The notes below the pieces were generated by a model. That model saw nothing but the letters and a program-made list of their open reading frames with translations. It was not told the DNA's origin and ran no database searches. Position numbers and translations under genes: made by a program. From Pseudomonadota bacterium (GTDB lineage: Bacteria; Pseudomonadota; Gammaproteobacteria; Steroidobacterales; Steroidobacteraceae): a stretch of 9,240 nt of DNA. Positions 1 through 6,807 of the stretch are shown in pieces (position 1 is the first letter of the stretch; each line of letters opens with the position of its first letter). Where the stretch lies: the NCBI GenBank assembly GCA_021817875.1, contig JAKAFQ010000135.1:1-9240 (forward strand), read 5' to 3'.

Positions 1-1
1 A

Positions 2-667
2 CATTCGGGCGGTCGGATCTGCCGGGGCGCGCTGTTCGACCTCGGTGTGTCCTCGCCGCAGCTCGATGAGGCGGCACGGGGGTTCAGCTTCCGCTCGGAC
101 GGCCCGCTCGACATGCGCATGGACCCGACACGCGGCGAGCCCGTATCGCTGTGGCTCGCGCGCGCCAGCCTCGATGAGATCCGTCAAGTGATCGCCACTT
201 ACGGAGAAGAACGCTTTGCGCGCCGTGTGGCACAGGCCATCGTCGCGGCCCGCCAGCAGGCTCCGCTCACGCGCACGGGCCAACTGGCCGAGATCGTCTC
301 CCGCGCCGTCCGCACGCGCGAGCCGGGCAAGCACCCGGCGACACGCACTTTCCAGGCGCTGCGCATGCACGTCAACGACGAGCTCGGCCAGCTCGAGAAG
401 GGGCTCGCCGGCGCCGTCGATGCACTCGGACCGGGAGGACGGCTCGCGGTCATCAGCTTTCATTCGATCGAAGATCGTCTCGTCAAGCGATTCATGCAGC
501 AAGCCGCGCAGCTCGAGCCCGGTCTCGCCCGCCTGCCCGGGGTGCCGCCGGGGCTCGAACCGCGCCTGAGGCTGATCGGCCACAAGCTCCGGCCGCAACC
601 GGCCGAGGTCGAGCGCAACCCTCGGGCGCGCAGCGCGCTGCTGCGCGTCGCGGAGAAGACCGCGTGA
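2..667 (+). CDS. rsmH: 16S rRNA (cytosine(1402)-N(4))-methyltransferase RsmH, C-terminal part (5' end outside window)
   Basis: RsmH (formerly MraW) uses S-adenosylmethionine to N4-methylate C1402 in the decoding centre of 16S rRNA. The open frame enters from the left edge (first full codon at base 2) and ends at TGA 665-667, giving 221 visible residues; E. coli RsmH has 313. The N-terminal SAM-binding segment is therefore missing. Seen directly are family blocks [10 protein letters not shown] (38-67), [60 protein letters not shown] and the C-terminal [10 protein letters not shown]. The ten or so residues before DLGVSS are odd: the family usually has Asp-Gly before the DLG block, while here the frame reads Cys-Arg-Gly (20-28). 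This may be divergence, a frameshift or an edge artefact. Its stop overlaps the ftsL start. Confidence 0.95.
   Translation, partial: HSGGRICRGALFDLGVSSPQLDEAARGFSFRSDGPLDMRMDPTRGEPVSLWLARASLDEIRQVIATYGEERFARRVAQAIVAARQQAPLTRTGQLAEIVSRAVRTREPGKHPATRTFQALRMHVNDELGQLEKGLAGAVDALGPGGRLAVISFHSIEDRLVKRFMQQAAQLEPGLARLPGVPPGLEPRLRLIGHKLRPQPAEVERNPRARSALLRVAEKTA
652..655 (+). promoter_or_regulatory. Ribosome binding site of ftsL
   Basis: GGAG inside the last codons of rsmH lies 8 bases before the GTG at 664. This good spacing supports the GTG start of ftsL, which overlaps the rsmH stop codon as GTGA. Confidence 0.6.
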
Positions 668-1020
668 CCCGCTCGTTGGCAACGGCGCTCGGCCGCGCGA
701 CACGCCGGCGTCTGCGGGACGAGTCCCCGGACAGGCCGGGTGGCGCCTCTCAGGCCGCCTCGCTCGCGCTCGTCGGAACGCTGTGGGTGGCGGTGCTGTT
801 GTCGGCGGCGGGCGTCGTCTACTGCCGATACCGGGCGCAGCAGCTGTTCATCGAGCTCGATCGGCTGAGCGCGCAGCGCGACAACCTCGACATCCGCTGG
901 GGGCAGCTGCAGCTCGAGCAGAGTGCCTGGTCCACCCACGCCATCGTCGAGAGCGTGGCGGGCAAGAAGCTGCACATGACCATGCCGGCACCGCAGGACA
1001 TCGTGATCGTCCGTCCATGA
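664..1020 (+). CDS. ftsL: Cell division protein FtsL
   Basis: FtsL is a small bitopic inner-membrane protein that forms the FtsQLB complex and relays the activation signal to FtsW-FtsI at the septum. The 118 residues match the family size (E. coli 121). The N-terminal cytoplasmic part is Arg-rich (residues about 1-28), followed by one membrane segment at about 33-54. A periplasmic coiled coil covers about 56-90, with leucines exactly seven apart at 61, 68, 75 and 82, a textbook leucine zipper. The tail contains the [11 protein letters not shown] stretch typical of proteobacterial FtsL. The GTG start at 664 is chosen because it overlaps the rsmH stop (GTGA) and has GGAG 8 bases upstream. Primary sequence is poorly conserved in this family, so the call rests on size, topology and position between rsmH and ftsI. 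Confidence 0.93.
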   Translation: MTRSLATALGRATRRRLRDESPDRPGGASQAASLALVGTLWVAVLLSAAGVVYCRYRAQQLFIELDRLSAQRDNLDIRWGQLQLEQSAWSTHAIVESVAGKKLHMTMPAPQDIVIVRP

Positions 1021-2735
1021 AGGCGCGCCGTAGCCATCGCATTCGGCCCGCCTACCGCTGGCGGGTGTATTTCCTCCTCGGGGTGCTGACCGCGATCGCT
1101 CTGGGGCTGCTCGCGCGGGCGGTCGATCTGCAGCTGGTCGAGTACACGTTTCTATCCCAGCAGGGCGACGCGCGCTTCATCCGCACCGTGTCCATCCCGG
1201 CGCATCGAGGCGTCATCACCGACCGTTACGGCGAGCCGCTCGCGGTGAGCACGCCGGTCGATTCCGTCTGGGTCAATCCCAAACAGATTCTGCGCAGCCC
1301 GGATGCCGTGCGGCGCCTGGCGGCGGCCATCAACATCAACCCGGCGACCCTGCTGCAGCGGATCAGCAGCAACCCGAATCTCGATTTCCTCTATGTCGCG
1401 CGCCAGATGCCTCCGCCGCGGGCGCTGCGGATCAAGGCGCTCGGCATCCCCGGGGTGTATCTGGCGCGCGAGTACCGCCGATACTATCCGGCCGGCGAGG
1501 TGGCGGGCCAGCTCATCGGATTCACCAACATCAACGACCGCGGCCGGGCAGGGCTCGAGCTCGCCTATAATCCGTGGCTGACGGGCATCGACGGGCAGAA
1601 GCGGGTCATCGAGGATCGCTACGGCCGGATCGTGCAGGATGTCGCGAGCATCCGTCGGGCGCGTCCCGGGCGGGATCTGGTGCTCTCGATCGACCTGCGC
1701 ATCCAGTACCTCGCGTATCGGGCGCTGAAAGACCAGGTCGCGGCGCAGCGGGCGCGCTCGGGCAGCATGGTGGTGCTCGACATCGCCACCGGCGAGGTGC
1801 TCGCCATGGTCGATCAGCCGGGGTTCAATCCGAACGATCGCGACCAGCTGTTGCCTCAGCTGTATCGCAATCGTGCGGTCACCGACGTGTTCGAGCCCGG
1901 CTCGTCCATCAAACCGTTCTTCATCGCCGCGGCGCTCATGACCGGCCGCTACAACAATCAGAGCATCATCAATACCTCCCCGGGGTTCATCCGGGTCGAC
2001 GGCCATGTCTTCCGGGACGAGCAGGACCTCGGGCCGATCGACATCGCCACGATCCTCGGCAAGAGCTCCAACGTGGGCATGGCTCACATCGCGCTCTCGC
2101 TGCCTCCGAAGCTGATCTGGACGACGCTGCACAAGTTCGGCTTCGGCCAGCTCGCCACCGAGGGTTATCCGGGCGAGGCGGCCGGCGAGCTGACCAGCTA
2201 CAGGGACTGGCGCCCGATCCGCATTGCGACCATGGCGCACGGGTACGGCATCTCGGTCACCGCGCTGCAGCTGGCGCACGCCTACGCAACCCTCGGCGCG
2301 TTCGGGGTCGAGCGGCCGGTCTCCTTCCTGCGGGTGAACGCGCCGCCTGCGGGCCGGCGCATCATGCCGGCGAACCTGTGCCGCGAACTGCTGCAGATGA
2401 TGCGCTCGGTGATCCTGCCCGGGAGCACCGCGCCGCTCGCGGCCATCCCCGGCTACACGGTGGCCGGCAAGACCGGCACCGCGTGGGAGCTGCGCGACGG
2501 CGCCTATGATCGGAATGCCTACACCGCGGTGTTCGCGGGGGTGGCGCCGGCCAGCGCACCGCGGCTCGCCGCGGTGGTGGTCGTGCACGACCCGCACAAT
2601 GGTCTTTATTACGGCGGCGATGTCTCGGCCCCGGTGTTCTCAAAGGTGGTGGGCCGGGCGCTGCGCCTGATGGGGGTGGCACCGGATGAGCCCGTCTCGC
2701 CCGCGCGCACGCTGCAGGTGGCCTCCCTGCAATGA
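1017..2735 (+). CDS. ftsI: Septal peptidoglycan D,D-transpeptidase FtsI (PBP3)
   Basis: FtsI crosslinks septal peptidoglycan as the partner of FtsW and is a target of beta-lactams. The protein is 572 residues (E. coli 588). A short basic cytoplasmic tail is followed by one membrane segment at about 17-37. The class B pedestal domain starts with RGVITDRYGEPLAVS (about 64-78). The penicillin-binding domain has all three catalytic motifs: S296-S-I-K299 within EPGSSIKP, S350-S-N352, and K485-T-G-T488. The open frame extends upstream to 783, but the ATG at 1017 overlaps the ftsL stop (ATGA) and puts the membrane segment at the correct distance. No good Shine-Dalgarno sequence lies at normal distance (an AGGA is about 18 bases away), so translation probably depends on coupling to ftsL. 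All active-site residues are intact. Confidence 0.97.
   Translation: MKARRSHRIRPAYRWRVYFLLGVLTAIALGLLARAVDLQLVEYTFLSQQGDARFIRTVSIPAHRGVITDRYGEPLAVSTPVDSVWVNPKQILRSPDAVRRLAAAININPATLLQRISSNPNLDFLYVARQMPPPRALRIKALGIPGVYLAREYRRYYPAGEVAGQLIGFTNINDRGRAGLELAYNPWLTGIDGQKRVIEDRYGRIVQDVASIRRARPGRDLVLSIDLRIQYLAYRALKDQVAAQRARSGSMVVLDIATGEVLAMVDQPGFNPNDRDQLLPQLYRNRAVTDVFEPGSSIKPFFIAAALMTGRYNNQSIINTSPGFIRVDGHVFRDEQDLGPIDIATILGKSSNVGMAHIALSLPPKLIWTTLHKFGFGQLATEGYPGEAAGELTSYRDWRPIRIATMAHGYGISVTALQLAHAYATLGAFGVERPVSFLRVNAPPAGRRIMPANLCRELLQMMRSVILPGSTAPLAAIPGYTVAGKTGTAWELRDGAYDRNAYTAVFAGVAPASAPRLAAVVVVHDPHNGLYYGGDVSAPVFSKVVGRALRLMGVAPDEPVSPARTLQVASLQ
2716..2721 (+). promoter_or_regulatory. Weak ribosome binding site of murE
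   Basis: AGGTGG in the last codons of ftsI lies 10 bases before the ATG at 2732. It is an imperfect Shine-Dalgarno match, and the overlapping ATGA suggests translational coupling as well. Confidence 0.35.
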
Positions 2736-4330
2736 TGGAAATGAGCGCCATACCCCCGGTTGCACGACCGCTTGCCGAGCTCACTCGTGGACTGCTCGAG
2801 ACGCCGCCCGACCTGCGGGTGAGTGACGTCACGCTCGACAGCCGCGCCGCCTCGCCCGGCGCCCTGTTCCTGGCGTGCGCAGGACGCGCCCGGCACGGTC
2901 TTGCGTTCGCCGGCGAAGCACTGGCGCGCGGGGCGAGCGTGCTGCTGTACGAACCGTATCCCGGTGCCCGCGAACTCGTGCAGAAGGCGCTCGGGGAGGG
3001 TCGTCCCGACCCGTCGGAGCGCGGGCAGGCCGGTTTCAGGGAGCTGCCGGGCGAGGCGCACCGGGTGTTCGTTGCCCCGGTTGCGCAGCTCGCGCGCCAT
3101 GCGGGTGTGATCGCCGGCCGGTTTTTCGGCGATCCCTCCCATTCGCTCGCCGTGGCGGGAATCACCGGGACCAACGGCAAGACGACCTGCGCCTGGCTGC
3201 TCACCCAGGCGCTCGAGCGCTGCGGCCGGGCCGCCGCCTACATGGGCACGCTCGGCTTCGGCTTCCCGGGCGCCCTCGAGGATACCGAACACACGACTGC
3301 CGATGCCGTCAGCGTGCAGCGACGGCTGGCGCGCCTGAAAAGCCTCGGCGCACGCTGGGTGGGCATGGAAGTCTCATCGCATGCGCTCGATCAGCACCGC
3401 ATCGCGGGCGTTCGCCTGCACACCGCGGCCTTCACCAATCTCACTCGCGATCATCTGGACTACCACGGCACGATGGGAGCGTATGCGGGCGCCAAGGCCC
3501 GGCTGTTTGCCGTCGAGGGTCTGGTCAACCGGGTGATCAACATCGACGATGCGTTCGGGGGCCAGCTCGCCGCGCAGGCGGCCGCGGCGGCCCTGATCGT
3601 CACGGCGCGCAGTGCCGCCTGCGATGCCATGCCGCCCGGTGCGCGCCGGGTGCGTGCATCCGAGGTTCGGCCCGAGGGCACCGGGCTGCGCCTGCGCATC
3701 GAGTCCTCGTGGGGGGACGGTGAGCTCACGGTGCCGCTGATCGGCGAATTCAACGCCGACAATGCGTTGACGGTGCTCGCGATGCTGCTCGGCGCGGACG
3801 TGCCGCTCGCCGAGGCGCTTCGGGCTCTGCAGGGCTGCCGCGCGGCGCCGGGCCGGATGGAGGCATTCGGCGGGGATGCGGGCCGGCCGCTTGCGATCGT
3901 GGACTATGCGCATACGCCCGATGCGCTGGACAAGGCGCTGCGCGCCGCGCGGCGGCATTGCCGCGGCACGCTGCGCCTCGTGTTTGGATGCGGCGGCGAC
4001 CGGGATGCCGGCAAGAGGCCGATGATGGGCCGCATCGCGGCCGGCCTCGCCGATGAGGTCATCGTCACCGATGACAATCCGCGCACCGAGGCCCCGGGGC
4101 GGATCGCCGCGGACATTCTCTCCGGTGTCCAGGCGACGGCGCGGATCGGCATCGAACATGACCGGCGCGCGGCGATCCGTCTGGCACTCGGGCGCTGTGC
4201 GCCTCAGGACGTGGTGCTGGTGGCCGGCAAGGGACACGAGGCGTACCAGATTTACGGCCACGAGCGCCGGGCCTTCCGGGATCAGACCGTGGTGTGCGAG
4301 GCGCTCGGTCTCGGGGAGGCATGCCCGTGA
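2732..4330 (+). CDS. murE: UDP-MurNAc-L-Ala-D-Glu:meso-diaminopimelate ligase MurE
   Basis: MurE is the cytoplasmic ATP-dependent ligase that adds meso-diaminopimelate as third residue of the UDP-MurNAc peptide. Visible are the N-terminal UDP-binding domain with TLDSR (34-38), the ATP loop [10 protein letters not shown] (143-152), MEVSSHALDQHR (212-223), FTNLTRDHLDYHG (234-246), K255 as the probable carbamylated lysine, VDYAHTPDALDKAL (390-403), and the DNPR motif (448-451) that marks DAP rather than lysine specificity. The C-terminal domain has VAGKGHE (497-503). At 532 residues it is longer than E. coli MurE (495); about 8 extra residues are N-terminal and about 19 lie between residues 76 and 110. 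The start at 2732 gives the ATGA overlap with ftsI; ATGs at 2735 and 2744 are possible alternatives and would shorten the protein by 1 or 4 residues. Confidence 0.97.
   Translation: MMEMSAIPPVARPLAELTRGLLETPPDLRVSDVTLDSRAASPGALFLACAGRARHGLAFAGEALARGASVLLYEPYPGARELVQKALGEGRPDPSERGQAGFRELPGEAHRVFVAPVAQLARHAGVIAGRFFGDPSHSLAVAGITGTNGKTTCAWLLTQALERCGRAAAYMGTLGFGFPGALEDTEHTTADAVSVQRRLARLKSLGARWVGMEVSSHALDQHRIAGVRLHTAAFTNLTRDHLDYHGTMGAYAGAKARLFAVEGLVNRVINIDDAFGGQLAAQAAAAALIVTARSAACDAMPPGARRVRASEVRPEGTGLRLRIESSWGDGELTVPLIGEFNADNALTVLAMLLGADVPLAEALRALQGCRAAPGRMEAFGGDAGRPLAIVDYAHTPDALDKALRAARRHCRGTLRLVFGCGGDRDAGKRPMMGRIAAGLADEVIVTDDNPRTEAPGRIAADILSGVQATARIGIEHDRRAAIRLALGRCAPQDVVLVAGKGHEAYQIYGHERRAFRDQTVVCEALGLGEACP
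4313..4319 (+). promoter_or_regulatory. Ribosome binding site that decides the murF start
   Basis: GGGGAGG near the end of murE is 7 bases from GTG 4327 but only 1 base from the in-frame ATG 4321. The spacing favours the GTG as the real murF start. Confidence 0.7.
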
Positions 4331-5721
4331 GCGCGGTGCCGACCCGGACGCTCGCGGCGTTCGCCCGCGCCTGTGGCGGGCGCCTGGAGGGAGCCGACCG
4401 CCCGTACAGCGCGGTCTCGAGCGACAGCCGTACGCTGACCGCCGGCGAGCTGTTCATCGCGCTGCGCGGGGAGCGCTTCGATGGCAACGAGTTCGTGCGC
4501 GCGGCACTCGAGGCCGGTGCCGCAGGCGCGCTGGTCTCGCGGGTGCAGCCGCTGGCACTGCCGCAGATCGTGGTCCCCGACACGCTGGCGGCGCTGCAGC
4601 GCGCCGCGCGCGCCTGGCGCGAGGGGTTTCAGATCCCGGTGGTGGGAGTCGCCGGCAGCAACGGCAAGACCACCACCAAAGAAATGACCGCGGCGATACT
4701 GGCGCAGGCAGGCAGCTGTCTCGCCACCCGCGGCAGCCTGAACAATCACTTCGGCGTGCCGCTGACGCTGTTGCGGCTGCAGGCGGCGCATCGGTCGGCG
4801 GTGATCGAGATCGGCGCAAACCACGCCGGGGAGGTGGCGGAGCTGGCCGCCATCGCCCGTCCGACGGTGGGCTTGATCACCAATGCCGGGGCGGAGCACC
4901 TGGAAGGCTTCGGCAGCCTCGAAGGCGTCGCGCACGCCGAAGGCGAAATGGTCCAGGGACTGGGCTCGCAGGCAAGCGCCGTACTGAATGCGGACGATGC
5001 ATTCTTCGGGCTCTGGCGCGGCATGACGGCGGCGCGCATCACCAGCTTCGGCAGCGCCGCGCAGGCCGATTTCCGCGCCACGAACATCGATTCCACCCTC
5101 ACGCCGGAGGGCTTCCTGACCCGCTTCAGGCTGCTGTGCCCGCTCGGGACGGCCGACATCGAGCTGCACCTCGGCGGGCGGCACAACATCGGCAACGCGC
5201 TGGCGGCCGCCGCCGCCGCCGGCTGCGCCGGCGCGAGCCTCGAGCACATCGCGGCCGGTCTCGCCTCGGTCCGGCCGGTCCCGGGACGCCTGCAGTTGAA
5301 ACGCGCGGCCCGTGGCGCCTGGATTCTCGATGACTCCTACAACGCCAACCCGAGCTCGGTGCGCGCCGGCATCGAGGTGCTCGGCTCGCTCTCGGGACGT
5401 CGGTGGCTGGTCCTCGGCGAGATGGCAGAGCTCGGCGATTTCGGCCCCGAGGCGCACGCTGAGATCGGCACGCTGGCGCGCCAGCACGGCCTGGAGCGGC
5501 TGTTTGCGGTCGGACCCCTCGCGGCGCTTGCCGTGGAGCGCTTCGGCGCAGGCGCGCAGTGGTTCCCGGATTCCCAGGCGCTCACCGAGGCGCTCCTCGG
5601 GGCGCTGGCGAGCGAGACGGTCGAGGTGAGCGTGCTGGTCAAGGGCTCCCGGGTCAACAGGCTGGAGCGGGTGGTGGCGGCCCTGGTGAGCGATGCGGAA
5701 AACCGCCCGGAGGCGCACTGA
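4327..5721 (+). CDS. murF: UDP-MurNAc-tripeptide:D-Ala-D-Ala ligase MurF
   Basis: MurF completes the cytoplasmic precursor by ligating D-alanyl-D-alanine to the UDP-MurNAc-tripeptide. With the GTG start it has 464 residues (E. coli 452). Seen are the N-terminal domain with SSDSRTLTAGELFIAL (31-46), ATP loop GVAGSNGKTTTKEM (107-120), RGSLNNHFGVPLTLL (135-149), EIGANHAGEV (161-170), TNAGAEHLEGFG (185-196), the C-terminal domain beginning near VPGRLQ (318-323), DDSYNANP (335-342), LGEMAELGD and the terminal KGSR (439-442). The GTG at 4327 overlaps the murE stop as GTGA and has GGGGAGG at ideal distance. An in-frame ATG at 4321 would add two residues, and the open frame reaches 4294. A GCC-rich run near 5205-5220 encodes an alanine stretch in the linker helix, common for the family. 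Confidence 0.96.
   Translation: MSAVPTRTLAAFARACGGRLEGADRPYSAVSSDSRTLTAGELFIALRGERFDGNEFVRAALEAGAAGALVSRVQPLALPQIVVPDTLAALQRAARAWREGFQIPVVGVAGSNGKTTTKEMTAAILAQAGSCLATRGSLNNHFGVPLTLLRLQAAHRSAVIEIGANHAGEVAELAAIARPTVGLITNAGAEHLEGFGSLEGVAHAEGEMVQGLGSQASAVLNADDAFFGLWRGMTAARITSFGSAAQADFRATNIDSTLTPEGFLTRFRLLCPLGTADIELHLGGRHNIGNALAAAAAAGCAGASLEHIAAGLASVRPVPGRLQLKRAARGAWILDDSYNANPSSVRAGIEVLGSLSGRRWLVLGEMAELGDFGPEAHAEIGTLARQHGLERLFAVGPLAALAVERFGAGAQWFPDSQALTEALLGALASETVEVSVLVKGSRVNRLERVVAALVSDAENRPEAH
5709..5713 (+). promoter_or_regulatory. Ribosome binding site of mraY
   Basis: GGAGG within the last codons of murF sits 8 bases before the mraY ATG. It is the strongest Shine-Dalgarno match in the window and belongs to the only junction that does not overlap. 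Confidence 0.75.
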
Positions 5722-6807
5722 ATGCTCTACTGGCTCGCGCAGCGCCTGTCTGCCTGGCACTCGGGCTTTCACGTGTTCTCTTACCTGACGTTCCGGGCGA
5801 TTCTCGCCACGGGCTCATCGCTCGTGCTGTCGCTGCTGGTGGGGCCGCGCATGATCGAGCGGCTCTCGCGCTACCAGATCGGCCAGGTGGTGCGCACCGA
5901 CGGGCCGCAGAGCCACCTGCCCAAGGCCGGCACGCCCACCATGGGCGGCACGCTGATCCTGGTGACCACGCTGGTGAGCACGCTGCTCTGGGCGCAGCCC
6001 GACAACCACCAGGTGTGGCTCGTGCTCGCCGTGACCTTCGTGTTCGGCCTGATCGGCTTTCTCGACGATTACCTGAAGCTCGTGGTACGCAATCCGCGTG
6101 GGCTCGCGGCCCGCTGGAAGTACCTGTTGCAGTCGATCGCAGGTCTGGCGGCCGCGGCAGTGCTGTTCTACACGGCGCGCGTGCCGGCGGAGAAGACGCT
6201 GTTCCTGCCGTTCTTCAAATCGTTTGCCGAGCCGCTGCCCGCCGCGGCGTTCATCACCATCGCCTACCTGATGATCGTCGGCATGAGCAATGCGGTGAAT
6301 CTGACCGACGGTCTCGACGGTCTCGCCATCATGCCCGCGGCGCTGGTATCGGCGGCGCTCGGTATTTTCGCCTACGCCAGCGGCAATGCCGTGTTCGCCC
6401 ATTACCTGGAGATCCCGCAGATCCCGGGGGCCGGCGAGCTGCTGATCTACTGTTCGGCGCTGACCGGGGCGGGGCTCGGCTTCCTGTGGTTCAACACCTA
6501 CCCGGCCCAGGTGTTCATGGGCGATGTCGGCGCGCTGGCGATCGGCGCGGCGCTCGGGGTCATCGCGGTGATCGTGCGCCAGGAGCTGGTCGCGCTGCTC
6601 ATGGGCGGGGTATTCGTGCTCGAGACGGCCTCGGTCATCCTGCAGGTCGCATCCTTCAAGCTCACGGGCCGGCGCATCTTCCGCATGGCGCCGATCCATC
6701 ATCACTTCGAACTCAAAGGCTGGGCCGAACCGAAGGTCATCGTGCGGTTCTGGATCATTTCGCTGATCCTGGTGCTGGCGGGACTGGCGACGCTGAAGCT
6801 GCGATGA
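5722..6807 (+). CDS. mraY: Phospho-N-acetylmuramoyl-pentapeptide-transferase MraY
   Basis: MraY transfers phospho-MurNAc-pentapeptide from UDP to undecaprenyl phosphate, giving lipid I, the first membrane step of peptidoglycan synthesis. The protein has 361 residues (E. coli 360) and is strongly hydrophobic, consistent with the ten membrane helices known for the family. Visible signatures are KAGTPTMGG (68-76), the Asp pair D115-D116 in [21 protein letters not shown] (190-202), the catalytic-site Asp D268 in VFMGDVGAL, and the cytoplasmic loop [11 protein letters not shown] (323-333) that carries the HHH substrate-binding motif. All expected active-site residues are present. The ATG directly follows the murF TGA without spacer, with GGAGG 8 bases upstream. 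Its TGA overlaps the murD ATG. Confidence 0.98.
   Translation: MLYWLAQRLSAWHSGFHVFSYLTFRAILATGSSLVLSLLVGPRMIERLSRYQIGQVVRTDGPQSHLPKAGTPTMGGTLILVTTLVSTLLWAQPDNHQVWLVLAVTFVFGLIGFLDDYLKLVVRNPRGLAARWKYLLQSIAGLAAAAVLFYTARVPAEKTLFLPFFKSFAEPLPAAAFITIAYLMIVGMSNAVNLTDGLDGLAIMPAALVSAALGIFAYASGNAVFAHYLEIPQIPGAGELLIYCSALTGAGLGFLWFNTYPAQVFMGDVGALAIGAALGVIAVIVRQELVALLMGGVFVLETASVILQVASFKLTGRRIFRMAPIHHHFELKGWAEPKVIVRFWIISLILVLAGLATLKLR

Noticed and set aside
783..1016. Upstream extension of the ftsI frame inside ftsL
   Set aside because: The extension would add 78 Arg/Ala-rich residues before the short basic tail and membrane segment. The ATG at 1017 with the ATGA overlap gives the normal FtsI topology and length.
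1152..2597. Long open frame on the minus strand opposite ftsI (481 codons)
   Set aside because: It mirrors the coding frame of a confident FtsI. The translation is rich in Arg, His, Asp and Ala, as is typical for antisense of GC-rich genes, and shows no recognisable domain.
4282..5772. Long open frame on the minus strand opposite murF (496 codons)
   Set aside because: The low stop codon frequency in GC-rich DNA explains it. It covers murF almost exactly, has an Arg/Gln/Ala-rich composition and no family motif.
5559..6803. Upstream extension of the murD frame across mraY
   Set aside because: This part is an out-of-frame reading of murF and mraY. MurD homology starts right after ATG 6804.
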